64,000 nt of DNA from an uncultured Pelagibacteraceae bacterium (GTDB taxonomy: Bacteria > Pseudomonadota > Alphaproteobacteria > Pelagibacterales > Pelagibacteraceae): the NCBI GenBank assembly GCA_902618695.1, contig CACNCB010000001.1:1-64000 (forward strand), given 5' to 3'. Made by a program: the position numbers and the translations under genes. Shown here one piece after another: positions 10,890-20,256 of the stretch (position 1 is the stretch's first letter; each line of letters opens with the position of its first letter). Under the pieces are notes generated by a model that worked only from the letters and a program-made list of their open reading frames with translations, was not told the DNA's origin and searched no databases.

Positions 10890-11984
10890 TTAAATTAAAA
10901 AAAAAATTGAAGCAATTAAAATTAATCCTCCAACAATAGCTATTATTATTTTTTTTGAACTCAAAAATTTATCAAAATTATTTCTCTTAATAGATAAATT
11001 ACTTAGATCCTCGGTACTACTCACAAATCCATCATTTCTTCCTATTTTAAGAAATTTATTTTTTCTTTCATTCATTATTTCTTCAGAAGATAATTCATCA
11101 AAATAATTTAAATTTTTTGTTAAATTTTCTCTCACGTTATTTAATATAATATCTCTATCTCTATGGGCTCCACCTACAGGTTCTTCAATAATTTCATCAA
11201 TAACTTTTAATTTTAATAAATCTTTAGCTGAAAGTTTCATAGCTTTTGCAGCATCAAGCATTTTTTTTGGATCTCTCCAAAGAATAGTTGCACATCCCTC
11301 AGGGGATATTACTGAATAGATTGCATTTTCTAGCATAAGGACTTTATTCGATGAAGCTAATGCTATTGCTCCGCCAGAACCACCCTCGCCTATAATTATT
11401 GCAATTGTAGGGACTTTAAGTTCCATGCAGCACTCAATAGATTTTGCAATCGCCTCTGCCTGTCCTCTTTCTTCAGCCCCCACGCCAGGGTATGCTCCTG
11501 GAGTGTCAATAAAAGAGATTATTGGAATATTAAATTTGTTTGCTAAGTTCATTAATCTAATAGTTTTTCTATAACCCTCTGGCCTCATCATTCCAAAATT
11601 TCTCTCAATCCGACTATCTAAATCTTCTCCTTTTTCTTGCCCTATCACTAAAACTGATTTTCCATTAAATTTTGCAAATCCAGTTAAAACTGATTTATCT
11701 TCTCCATAATACCTGTCTCCAGATAGTGAGATGAAATCATCAAACAAATTATCAATAAAAAATTTTGCTTTAGGCCTATCTTCGTGACGAGCAACCATAG
11801 TCGTCTGCCAAGGATCTAGATTGGAATAAATATTTTTTAATTTTTCATCTATTTCAATTTGAGTGCTTGAAATTTTTTGTGTGTCCACTTCCGACAAACC
11901 CTCTTGATTATAGGGATCTTTTAATTTTTCTAGTTCATTTTCTAGATCTTTAATTTCGGTTTCAAAATTTAGATAATTTTTCAT
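10890..11984 (-). CDS. accA: Acetyl-CoA carboxylase carboxyltransferase subunit alpha
   Basis: MMRPEGYRKTIRLM, DTPGAYPGVGAEERGQAEAIA; C-terminal hydrophobic tail. Confidence 0.96.
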   Translation of the reverse strand: MKNYLNFETEIKDLENELEKLKDPYNQEGLSEVDTQKISSTQIEIDEKLKNIYSNLDPWQTTMVARHEDRPKAKFFIDNLFDDFISLSGDRYYGEDKSVLTGFAKFNGKSVLVIGQEKGEDLDSRIERNFGMMRPEGYRKTIRLMNLANKFNIPIISFIDTPGAYPGVGAEERGQAEAIAKSIECCMELKVPTIAIIIGEGGSGGAIALASSNKVLMLENAIYSVISPEGCATILWRDPKKMLDAAKAMKLSAKDLLKLKVIDEIIEEPVGGAHRDRDIILNNVRENLTKNLNYFDELSSEEIMNERKNKFLKIGRNDGFVSSTEDLSNLSIKRNNFDKFLSSKKIIIAIVGGLILIASIFFLI

Positions 11985-12092
11985 ATTTTATTTGTAGAGC
12001 ATAGTTAAAATACAAAAAAGGCAATAAAATGATATTAAATAAGGTGTAATTCTTATTAATTGACTTAAATCATTTAACAGATACAAATCCAT

Positions 12093-12236
12093 TATCGGGA
12101 GAGACTATTTATAGCGCCGAAGGAGCAACCACCCCGGAAACTCTCAGGCAAAAGGACCGATAAAAGCATAACACTCTGGAAAGAGATTGATTTCCGCCGA
12201 AGGAGTAAAGCTCTCAGGCAAAAATACAGATGGGGT
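12093..12236 (+). promoter_or_regulatory. Tandem glycine riboswitch (two aptamers) upstream of glcB
   Basis: Two copies of the glycine aptamer core, 'atcgggagag...gcgccgaaggagcaa...aaactctcaggcaaaaggaccgat' and 'ctggaaagagatt...ccgccgaaggagtaaagctctcaggcaaaaatacag', directly before the malate synthase start. Confidence 0.95.
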
Positions 12237-12251
12237 ACGAAGTTAAGTGCT

Positions 12252-14426
12252 ATGCAAGAAAAATACATTAAAATTAATAATCTTCAAGTATCTGAGAAGC
12301 TATCAAACTTTGTAAATGATGAATTATTAAAGAATACAAAAGTATCTTCAGAAAACTTTTGGTCAGGTCTAGAAAAAACCCTCGATGAGCTATCACCAAA
12401 AAATAAAGAACTAATTAAATTACGTGAAGATTTACAAAAGAAAATAGATGATTGGCATATCAAAAATAAAGGTAAAGAATTTAATTTAAATGAATATAAA
12501 AAATTTTTATTTGAAATAGGTTATTTAAAAAAAGAAGGACCTGATTTTAAAATAGAAACCAAAAATGTTGATGAGGAAATTGCAAATATAGCTGGACCTC
12601 AGTTAGTTGTACCTGTTATGAATGCGAGGTATGCATTAAACGCTGCGAATGCAAGATGGATGAGTTTATATGATAGTCTTTATGGTACTGATGTAATTGA
12701 ACAGTCGGAAGATAGCGTATCTGAAAGATATGATCCTTTAAGAGGTGAAATGGTTATAAAATATGGAAGAGATTTTTTAGATAAATACTTTCCACTAGCG
12801 GGGTTAAGCTGGAATAAAATTACAAGTTTTGCTGTAAAATTTGGAAAATTAAAAGTTTTGAAAGGTGCTGATATTTTTGATTTAGAGGATGAAAATAAAT
12901 TTATTGGACACAGAGGTGAAAGTGATAATCCATCTGCAATTATTTTAAAAAATAATAATTTACATATTGAAATTCTAAAAGACTCAAGGGCTTTTGCTGC
13001 ACAACAAGATCATGCTGGTATTAGCGATATAATACTAGAATCTGCTGTGTCAACAATATGTGATAATGAAGATAGTGTGGCAGCAGTTGACTCCGAAGAT
13101 AAAATTATTTGTTATCGAAATTGGCTAGGTCTAATGAAAGGAGATCTTAAGTCAAAATTTGAAAAAGAAGGTAAATTATTTGAAAGAAAATTAAATCCAC
13201 ATAGAAGTTATATCTCAAAAGATGGCAAGGGTTTAAAGTTGCATGGTAGAAGTCTATTACTTGTAAGAAACGTTGGTCATTTAATGACAAACCCTTCAAT
13301 TTTATTACAAGATGGAAGCGAAATACCAGAGGGTATAATGGATGCATTTATAACAACAGCAGCAGCGCTTCATGATATTAAAAACAAAAATAATTCAAGA
13401 ACTGGATCAGTTTATATTGTAAAACCAAAAATGCATGGGCCAGACGAAACGGCATTTACAGATTTAATTTTTTCTAAAGTTGAAGAGGTTCTAAATTTAC
13501 CCAAATACACTTGTAAGATTGGTATTATGGATGAAGAAAGACGAACATCAGCAAATTTAAAAGAGTGTATTAGAAGTCTTAAAAATAGAGTTTTTTTTAT
13601 TAACACTGGCTTCCTGGATAGAACTGGTGACGAGATGCACACATCAATGGAGGCTGGTCCTATGATTAAAAAAGGAGATATGAAATCATCAAAATGGATC
13701 AATGCTTATGAAAACAACAATGTTGATATTGGTTTAAGTTGTGGGTTTTCTGGCAAAGCTCAAATTGGAAAAGGAATGTGGGCGATGCCAGACAAAATGA
13801 AAGATATGATGGAGCAAAAAACAGGTCATTTAAAAGCAGGAGCAAACTGCGCATGGGTTCCTTCTCCAACAGCAGCTGCATTACATGCTTTACATTATCA
13901 TGAAATAAATATTTTTAATGAACAAAAAAAAATAATTGATAGAGAACCAGCTAAGCTCGATGATCTCTTAACTATCCCAATAGCAGATAGAACCAATTGG
14001 TCTGTAGAAAATATAAACAAAGAAATTTCTAATTCTGCACAAACCCTATTAGGTTATGTGGTAAGATGGGTCGATCAGGGTGTAGGTTGTTCTAAAGTGC
14101 CCGATATTAACAATATAGGCTTGATGGAAGATAGGGCAACACTAAGAATCTCTTCGCAACATATAGCCAACTGGATTCATCATGGAATTACAACAAAAAT
14201 ACAAGTAACTGAAATAATGAAAGAGATGGCCAAAATAGTAGATGATCAGAATAAAGATGATCCACTATATGTTAAAATGAGTAGTGATTTTGAAAACTCT
14301 ATAGCATTTCAAACTGCGTGTGACTTAGTGTTTAAAGGTAAAGAGCAACCATCAGGTTATACTGAGCCATTACTTCATTTGAATAGGTTAAAAAAAAAAT
14401 CTAATCTGAGTTCGAAACCAAATTAG
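12252..14426 (+). CDS. glcB: Malate synthase G
   Basis: Long malate synthase: ARWMSLYDSLYGTD, HGPDE, GIMDEERRTSANL, GFLDRTGDEMHTSMEAGPM. Confidence 0.97.
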   Translation: MQEKYIKINNLQVSEKLSNFVNDELLKNTKVSSENFWSGLEKTLDELSPKNKELIKLREDLQKKIDDWHIKNKGKEFNLNEYKKFLFEIGYLKKEGPDFKIETKNVDEEIANIAGPQLVVPVMNARYALNAANARWMSLYDSLYGTDVIEQSEDSVSERYDPLRGEMVIKYGRDFLDKYFPLAGLSWNKITSFAVKFGKLKVLKGADIFDLEDENKFIGHRGESDNPSAIILKNNNLHIEILKDSRAFAAQQDHAGISDIILESAVSTICDNEDSVAAVDSEDKIICYRNWLGLMKGDLKSKFEKEGKLFERKLNPHRSYISKDGKGLKLHGRSLLLVRNVGHLMTNPSILLQDGSEIPEGIMDAFITTAAALHDIKNKNNSRTGSVYIVKPKMHGPDETAFTDLIFSKVEEVLNLPKYTCKIGIMDEERRTSANLKECIRSLKNRVFFINTGFLDRTGDEMHTSMEAGPMIKKGDMKSSKWINAYENNNVDIGLSCGFSGKAQIGKGMWAMPDKMKDMMEQKTGHLKAGANCAWVPSPTAAALHALHYHEINIFNEQKKIIDREPAKLDDLLTIPIADRTNWSVENINKEISNSAQTLLGYVVRWVDQGVGCSKVPDINNIGLMEDRATLRISSQHIANWIHHGITTKIQVTEIMKEMAKIVDDQNKDDPLYVKMSSDFENSIAFQTACDLVFKGKEQPSGYTEPLLHLNRLKKKSNLSSKPN

Positions 14427-15012
14427 ATCGATTTTTAAAAGCAGAAAATAAAGTCCCGTCATCTAGACTTTCAATTTCTCCTCCTACTGGTAAACCTTGT
14501 GCTAATTTAGTAATTTTAACATCTAAATTTTTTAGACTATCTTGAATATAATATGCAGTTGTTTGACCTTCAACAGTTGCACTAGTTGCAAGTATCACTT
14601 CCTCAATTTTATCTCTATTAACTCTTTCAATTAATGAGTTAATTAATAAATCTTCTTTTCTTTGACCAACTGAAGAAATTGTTCCTCCTAAAATGTGAAA
14701 ATAACCCTGAAAGATATTTGAATTTTCAATCGACCATTGATCTGCAATATCCTCTACTACACAAATTTTATTATATTTTTCTTTTGTGTTCTCACAATTC
14801 AGGCAACCATCTGAATTTGACTTTAATGCACCACATGAATTGCATCTAACTACGTTTTTATATACTTGTGCCAATGTATTTGCCATAGGTTTTACAAGTT
14901 CGTCACGATTATTTATTAATTTTAAAACAATTCTTTTTGCTGATTTAGGACCTAGACCAGGAAGTTTTGAAATTAATTTAATTAATTCTTCTATCTCGCT
15001 GATGTTTTGCAT
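14401..15012 (-). CDS. recR: Recombination protein RecR
   Basis: LPGLGPKSAKRI, C4 zinc motif, Toprim segment. Confidence 0.95.
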   Translation of the reverse strand: MQNISEIEELIKLISKLPGLGPKSAKRIVLKLINNRDELVKPMANTLAQVYKNVVRCNSCGALKSNSDGCLNCENTKEKYNKICVVEDIADQWSIENSNIFQGYFHILGGTISSVGQRKEDLLINSLIERVNRDKIEEVILATSATVEGQTTAYYIQDSLKNLDVKITKLAQGLPVGGEIESLDDGTLFSAFKNRSNLVSNSD

Positions 15013-15015
15013 CTA

Positions 15016-15333
15016 TTATAAAGGCCATTTAAAACCAGGAATTCCAAAGCCCCCGGTTGCTTTTGAAATTTCCTCAGTTGTTTTTGATTTAAGTTGAGAT
15101 TTAGCGCTATTGTGTGCTGCAACAATTAAATCTTCGATTATGGTTTTGTCCTCTTTCATAATTTCATCAGATAACTTTATTGTTTGCATTTCTCCGTCTC
15201 CATCCAAAGTTATCTTTACAGAATTTGAGCCCGAAACTCCCTCAACTCTAATTTCCTTAATCTTTTGTTGGCTTTCTTTCATTTTTGCCTCAAGTTCTTT
15301 TGCTTTATCTAAAATTTTACTAAAATCAGTCAT
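15016..15333 (-). CDS. YbaB/EbfC-family nucleoid-associated protein
   Basis: MTDFSKILDKAKELEAKMKESQQKI...GGFGIPGFKWP; ORF-track start (15345) probably 4 codons too long. Confidence 0.92.
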   Translation of the reverse strand: MTDFSKILDKAKELEAKMKESQQKIKEIRVEGVSGSNSVKITLDGDGEMQTIKLSDEIMKEDKTIIEDLIVAAHNSAKSQLKSKTTEEISKATGGFGIPGFKWPL

Positions 15334-16978
15334 TATCAACTCCATCTTTGTTTGAATTTACATCTATTAATTCTGCGTCAGGAAATCTATCCATAACACT
15401 TTTAAATATTTCTGAATTTTTCATTTCATCAATCAATTGTTTTTTAACATTTTTTTCTTTATCTTTTACTGATATTTGCCCCTTTAATTTACTAAATGTA
15501 ATAATCCATCTTTCACCAGTCCAATCAAAAAGTTTTGATGATAAATCTTTTACAAAATCTTTGTCTAAACTTTCATTAAAGGATATTTCAATTCTATTTT
15601 TTTCAAATTTTACGAGATTAACATTTTTTTCTAATTCGTATTTTAGTTTTATCTCCTTTTTTTTTGAACAAATTTCAATTAGATCCTCAAATGCATTTAT
15701 ATTAATTTTCTTTTCTACTTTGATTTCTGTTTGCACTTCTGGTTTAGATTTTTCTTCTTGCGCAACATTCTTAATTTGATTGATTGTTTTAGAAGTTAAT
15801 TCAATTTCTTTATTATTAACTAAAGTTTCACTCTTCAAATCGATCTCAACTTTTTCAACTTTTTTTTTAGATTTTACAGAACTTAAATGCATTAGTCTTA
15901 TTAAGAACATTTCAATTGAAAGGTGTTGATTAGAAACTATGTCTATCTCTTGGAGAGAAGAAATGGCAAATTGCCAAAATAATATCAATACCTCTGAGTC
16001 TATTTGATTTGATAAATTTTTAATTTTAGAAAATTCTTCATCATTTAATGAAAAGTTTGTGCTTTCTAAAGTTAAAGAATTAATATTTTTAAAATAATAA
16101 AGTAACTCTAAGAAGTCATTAATAAAAACTTTTGGTTCAACACCTTGGTCATAAATTTTTCTATAAATATTTATTACTTTTGTTTCTTCACCTTTTAAAA
16201 TCAGCTCAAATAAATCAATTAATTGAGATTTATCGAAATATCCAAAAATTTTCTGAGCTGAACTTAAGTCCAATTCCTTTCCATCACCCAAACTTAATAA
16301 TGCTCTATCTAATAATGATAAAGCATCTCTAACAGAACCTTCCGAAATTTTTACTATAAGCTTTAATGCATCTTCTGTTATTTTTCCATTTTCCTTATCT
16401 TTAATTAATTTTATATATTCTAATAATTCTGATGATTTAATTCTAGACAAATCAAATCTTTGACATCTAGAAACAACAGTAATAGGAATTTTTTTTATTT
16501 CTGTTGTTGCAAAAATAAATTTTAAATATTCTGGTGGCTCTTCTAAAGTTTTTAATAATGCATTAAATGCTTGCTTGCTAAGCATATGAACTTCATCAAT
16601 TATGAAAATTTTATATTTTGCAGATGTTGGCCCATATCTAGAAAATTCAATCAAATCTCTTACGTCATCTACGCCTGTTTTACTTGCAGCATCCATCTCA
16701 AGAACATCGATATGATTTGAGTTTGTAATCGCATCACAATTATCACATTTAATTTTACATTTATTTTCTATTCCATTTGAGCAATTAAGTGCTTTTGCAA
16801 CAATTCTTGCAGTAGTAGTTTTTCCTATTCCCCTTATTCCAGTGAACAAATATGCATTAGGTATTTTGTCAGCTTTAATAGAATTAGTAATAGTTTCCGC
16901 AACAACCTCTTGACCTATAAGATCATCAAAAGTTTGTGGTCTATATTTTAATGCTAATACTTTTAAGTTATTATTCAT
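15326..16978 (-). CDS. dnaX: DNA polymerase III subunits gamma/tau
   Basis: ALKYRPQTFDDLIGQE, GIRGIGKTTTARI, C4 zinc motif, DEVHMLSKQAFNALLKTLEEPP. Confidence 0.97.
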   Translation of the reverse strand: MNNNLKVLALKYRPQTFDDLIGQEVVAETITNSIKADKIPNAYLFTGIRGIGKTTTARIVAKALNCSNGIENKCKIKCDNCDAITNSNHIDVLEMDAASKTGVDDVRDLIEFSRYGPTSAKYKIFIIDEVHMLSKQAFNALLKTLEEPPEYLKFIFATTEIKKIPITVVSRCQRFDLSRIKSSELLEYIKLIKDKENGKITEDALKLIVKISEGSVRDALSLLDRALLSLGDGKELDLSSAQKIFGYFDKSQLIDLFELILKGEETKVINIYRKIYDQGVEPKVFINDFLELLYYFKNINSLTLESTNFSLNDEEFSKIKNLSNQIDSEVLILFWQFAISSLQEIDIVSNQHLSIEMFLIRLMHLSSVKSKKKVEKVEIDLKSETLVNNKEIELTSKTINQIKNVAQEEKSKPEVQTEIKVEKKININAFEDLIEICSKKKEIKLKYELEKNVNLVKFEKNRIEISFNESLDKDFVKDLSSKLFDWTGERWIITFSKLKGQISVKDKEKNVKKQLIDEMKNSEIFKSVMDRFPDAELIDVNSNKDGVDND

Positions 16979-16984
16979 ATATAT

Positions 16985-17070
16985 AAGGAGACTAGAACCT
17001 GAATAACTGTCTCTACGACTGCTTCCGTTAAGATCTGGTCGGGTTCAAGCAGCATCCACCTCTAGCCTCC
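16985..17070 (-). ncRNA. ffs: Small bacterial signal recognition particle RNA (4.5S)
   Basis: Minus strand reads GGAGGCTAGAGGTGGATGCTGCTTGAACCCGACCAGATCTTAACGGAAGCAGTCGTAGAGACAG...TCTAGTCTCC; domain IV GACCAG...GGAAGCAG core, closing stem GGAGGCTAGA/TCTAGTCTCC. Confidence 0.88.
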
Positions 17071-17076
17071 AGATCT

Positions 17077-17082
17077 ATTATA
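17077..17082 (-). promoter_or_regulatory. Putative -10 box of the SRP RNA gene
   Basis: TATAAT on minus strand 7 nt upstream of the predicted SRP RNA 5' end. Confidence 0.55.
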
Positions 17083-17116
17083 GCAGTTAAAATTTCTAAT
17101 CTACAAGAAAAGATTC

Positions 17117-17953
17117 TTATTTATTTTGTCTTAAACTATCAGCTTCAAAAACACCTAGAACGTGAAAATCCTCACAATGTAGGCCTAGCTCTTCAAGAGA
17201 TTTTTGAACTTTTGAGTCTTCAATATGTCCATCTAAATCACATAAGAAAAAATAAGAATCAAAACTATTTTTTTCTGGATAACTTTGTAGTTTTGTTAAA
17301 TTTACACCATTAATAGCAAAACCTCCTAGTGATTGATAGAGAGCAGCTGGCTTACTTTTCAGTTTAAATAAAAAAGAGGTTATATAAGTTTTGTCTTTAA
17401 ATTCTGGTTGTGAAATATTTTTCCCCATAACTAAAAACCTTGTCAAATTTCCACTTTCGTTTTCTATATTTTTTTTAATTACTTCCAAGCCATAAATTTC
17501 AGCACTTAAGGAAGATGCTATCGCAGATTGTTTGATATCTTTTGATTTAGAAATCATTTCAGCAGATCCGGCAGTGTCTGCTCTAATATGTTCTGCTAAA
17601 TTATTTTCTTTTATAAATTTTGAACACTGAGACAATCCTTGAGCATGTGAGTATACTTCTTTGATATCTTTTAATTTTGCACCAGTTTGTCCTAACAAGT
17701 TGTGTTCAATTTTTTGAAAATGCTCTTTATAAATATTTAGCCTATGTTTAAATATTAAATATTCAATTCCAATATTACCAGTAATCCTATTTGACTCTGG
17801 AATTATAATTCTGCTATCCGGCTCTTCAGATGCTTTGTTAAAACACTCATCGAAAGTTTTACAGGGCAATATTTCTGCTTTAGGATCAATAGAAAGCGCT
17901 GCTAAATGAGAATATGCACCAAAGGTTCCTTGAAAATAAATTTTACTCATCAA
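17117..17953 (-). CDS. pheA: Prephenate dehydratase
   Basis: FQGTFGAYSHLAA, ESNRITGNIG, ACT domain with ESxPx-like segment; adjacent kdsB. Confidence 0.92.
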   Translation of the reverse strand: MMSKIYFQGTFGAYSHLAALSIDPKAEILPCKTFDECFNKASEEPDSRIIIPESNRITGNIGIEYLIFKHRLNIYKEHFQKIEHNLLGQTGAKLKDIKEVYSHAQGLSQCSKFIKENNLAEHIRADTAGSAEMISKSKDIKQSAIASSLSAEIYGLEVIKKNIENESGNLTRFLVMGKNISQPEFKDKTYITSFLFKLKSKPAALYQSLGGFAINGVNLTKLQSYPEKNSFDSYFFLCDLDGHIEDSKVQKSLEELGLHCEDFHVLGVFEADSLRQNK

Positions 17954-18681
17954 TTCTTATATTCCATTATTTTTTTTAAGGCTAGATAATCTTCTTCTGT
18001 ATCCACTCCTATTGGAGATGACATAGCAAGTGAAACATTGATATCAATATTATTATCTAATGCTCTTAACTGCTCTAGTCGATTTTCTATTTCATTTTTG
18101 GATTGATCCAAGTGAACAAATTTTTCTAGACAATCTCTTGAATAACAATAAATTCCAATATGGTGATAGATATTTTCTACATGCTCAGATTTTCTTGAAA
18201 AGGATACAGCCTTTGGAAAATGATCACTTTCTAGGCTATTTTCAGTAATGACCTTAACAATATTTTCATTCTTAAGGTTTTTATTATCTTTTATTTTTGC
18301 GGCAAGAGTTCCTAAATTAGAATTATTTTTTACCATTTTGTCATTCAAACTTTTGATATCATCAATATCGATTGCTGGTTCATCACCTTGCAAATTCATA
18401 ATAAAATCAACATCTCTAACATTTGATTTTTTAAGTGCTTCGTAAATTCTATCTGTTCCTGTTTTATGTTTATTGCTGGTTAAAATAGCATTGAAACCAT
18501 TACTTTTAACATCATCAATAATTTCTTGATCCTCTGTAGCTACAATCACGTCTCCAATATTGGCTTCTCCAGCTTTTTTAGACACATGTGATATAATTGA
18601 TAAACCATTTATTTTTAATAACGGTTTACCTGGAAGCCTAGTCGCAGACATTCTAGAGGGTATAATTACTAAAGTTTTCAT
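17950..18681 (-). CDS. kdsB: 3-deoxy-manno-octulosonate cytidylyltransferase
   Basis: IIPSRMSATRLPGKPL, NLQGDEPAID, HHIGIYCYSRDCLEKFV. Confidence 0.95.
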   Translation of the reverse strand: MKTLVIIPSRMSATRLPGKPLLKINGLSIISHVSKKAGEANIGDVIVATEDQEIIDDVKSNGFNAILTSNKHKTGTDRIYEALKKSNVRDVDFIMNLQGDEPAIDIDDIKSLNDKMVKNNSNLGTLAAKIKDNKNLKNENIVKVITENSLESDHFPKAVSFSRKSEHVENIYHHIGIYCYSRDCLEKFVHLDQSKNEIENRLEQLRALDNNIDINVSLAMSSPIGVDTEEDYLALKKIMEYKN

Positions 18682-18794
18682 TATATTTTCAAATTATTAT
18701 ACTCGTTAAACAACTATAGAGGCAAATTTATACATTAAATTTTAGCTTTTTTTTAATTTATCGTGTTATACGTTCACTACAAACTTTAGAAAAA

Positions 18795-19334
18795 ATGGAT
18801 TCTTTCGAAATAAATAAAATAGTTGCTGCAGTTTTAATGGTTGCCCTGCTTGTTATCGGTATTGGAAAATTATCTGATATTATATTCCATGTAGAGAAAC
18901 CTGAGACGCCTGGTTATTCAGTTGAAGTAGAAGCTGCCACTACTGTATCCACAACCAGCGCAAGCACGACGTCAGACAAAATTGATATATCAGCATTGAT
19001 GGCAATGGGAGATATTGCTCATGGTGAAAAAGTTTTTAAAAAATGCGCAGCTTGTCATTCAATTGTTAAAGGAGGAAAGAATGCTATAGGTCCAGCGCTA
19101 TATAATGTTGTGGGAAGAAAAGTTGGAGCGGTTGAAGAATATAAATATTCTAAAGCATTAGCAGCGTATGATAAAGAATGGACTTTTGAAGAACTAAATG
19201 GATTTTTAATTAAACCTGCAAAATGGATTAAGGGAACAAAGATGGCATATGCAGGTCTTAGAAAAGAAAAAGATAGAGCCTCTGTAATAAAATATCTAAA
19301 TGAGAATTCAGACAGCCCTTTGCCGCTACCTTAA
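18795..19334 (+). CDS. Membrane-anchored cytochrome c (CycM/c552 type)
   Basis: N-terminal TM helix; heme motif KKCAACHS; distal Met in GTKMAYAGL. Confidence 0.9.
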   Translation: MDSFEINKIVAAVLMVALLVIGIGKLSDIIFHVEKPETPGYSVEVEAATTVSTTSASTTSDKIDISALMAMGDIAHGEKVFKKCAACHSIVKGGKNAIGPALYNVVGRKVGAVEEYKYSKALAAYDKEWTFEELNGFLIKPAKWIKGTKMAYAGLRKEKDRASVIKYLNENSDSPLPLP

Positions 19335-20255
19335 TTTTCCAAAACAATATAATAAAATACTTTTTTGTACGTGAACTCTATTGAGTGCTTGTTGCCATAC
19401 GTGAGATTTTTTTCCCAAGAAAACATCATCACTCACTTCGTCTCCTCTTGGTAAACAATGTAAAAAAATGCAATTTTTTTTTGCATAACTCATTAATTTT
19501 TGATCGATTTTAAAATTTTTAAAAGCTTGTATTTTTTTCTTCTTATTAACTTTATCATTCAAAGAAATAACTTTATCAGAAAAAATCACATCTGCACCTG
19601 AAACTGCTTTTTTTGCATCATTATAAATATAAATTTTTTTATTATTTTTTTTGACCCAAGCTCTAACTTTTTTTCCTGGTTCAAATTTTTTTGGGCAACC
19701 AATAGTTAGCTTGAAAGAAAATTTTACTGATGCAGCTATTAAACTATCTAAAACATTGTTGGAGTCACCTATCCAGCAAATATTCAAATTAGAAATAGGT
19801 TTCTTCGTTATTTCCTCAACTGTGAAAACATCTGATAAAACCTGTGTTGGGTGAGATGAGGGACTTAAGCCATTGATGACGGGTATTGATAAGTATCTTT
19901 CAAAATTTTCAACCTTTTTATCACTGTCAGTTCTTAGCATAAATCCGTCACCATAGGTCGAAAGAATTTTAGCCGTATCTGCAATACTCTCTCCGCCTTC
20001 ACCCAAATGAAGCTCATTAGATCTCAAAGTCAAAGTACCACCACCTAATTGTTTGATAGATAAATAAAAGCTTAATCTTGTTCGCAAGCTAGATTTTTCA
20101 AACATTTGAATTAATAATTTTCCTTTTAATGGTGCGCCCTTATCAACCTCTAATGTACTCAGTTTTTTTCTTGAACTTTTTCTTTTCTTTGCATCAATAA
20201 TAATTTTTCTAAGATCTTTTGCGGGTATATCTTTTAAATTAATAAAATGTTTCAT
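19326..20255 (-). CDS. argF: Ornithine carbamoyltransferase
   Basis: EKSSLRTRLSF, HPTQVLSDVFT, HCLPRGDEV. Confidence 0.95.
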   Translation of the reverse strand: MKHFINLKDIPAKDLRKIIIDAKKRKSSRKKLSTLEVDKGAPLKGKLLIQMFEKSSLRTRLSFYLSIKQLGGGTLTLRSNELHLGEGGESIADTAKILSTYGDGFMLRTDSDKKVENFERYLSIPVINGLSPSSHPTQVLSDVFTVEEITKKPISNLNICWIGDSNNVLDSLIAASVKFSFKLTIGCPKKFEPGKKVRAWVKKNNKKIYIYNDAKKAVSGADVIFSDKVISLNDKVNKKKKIQAFKNFKIDQKLMSYAKKNCIFLHCLPRGDEVSDDVFLGKKSHVWQQALNRVHVQKSILLYCFGKLR

Positions 20256-20256
20256 A

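Noticed and set aside
15348-15779. 143-aa plus-strand ORF
   Set aside because: Antisense to the dnaX C-terminal region; Ser/Phe-rich shadow ORF.
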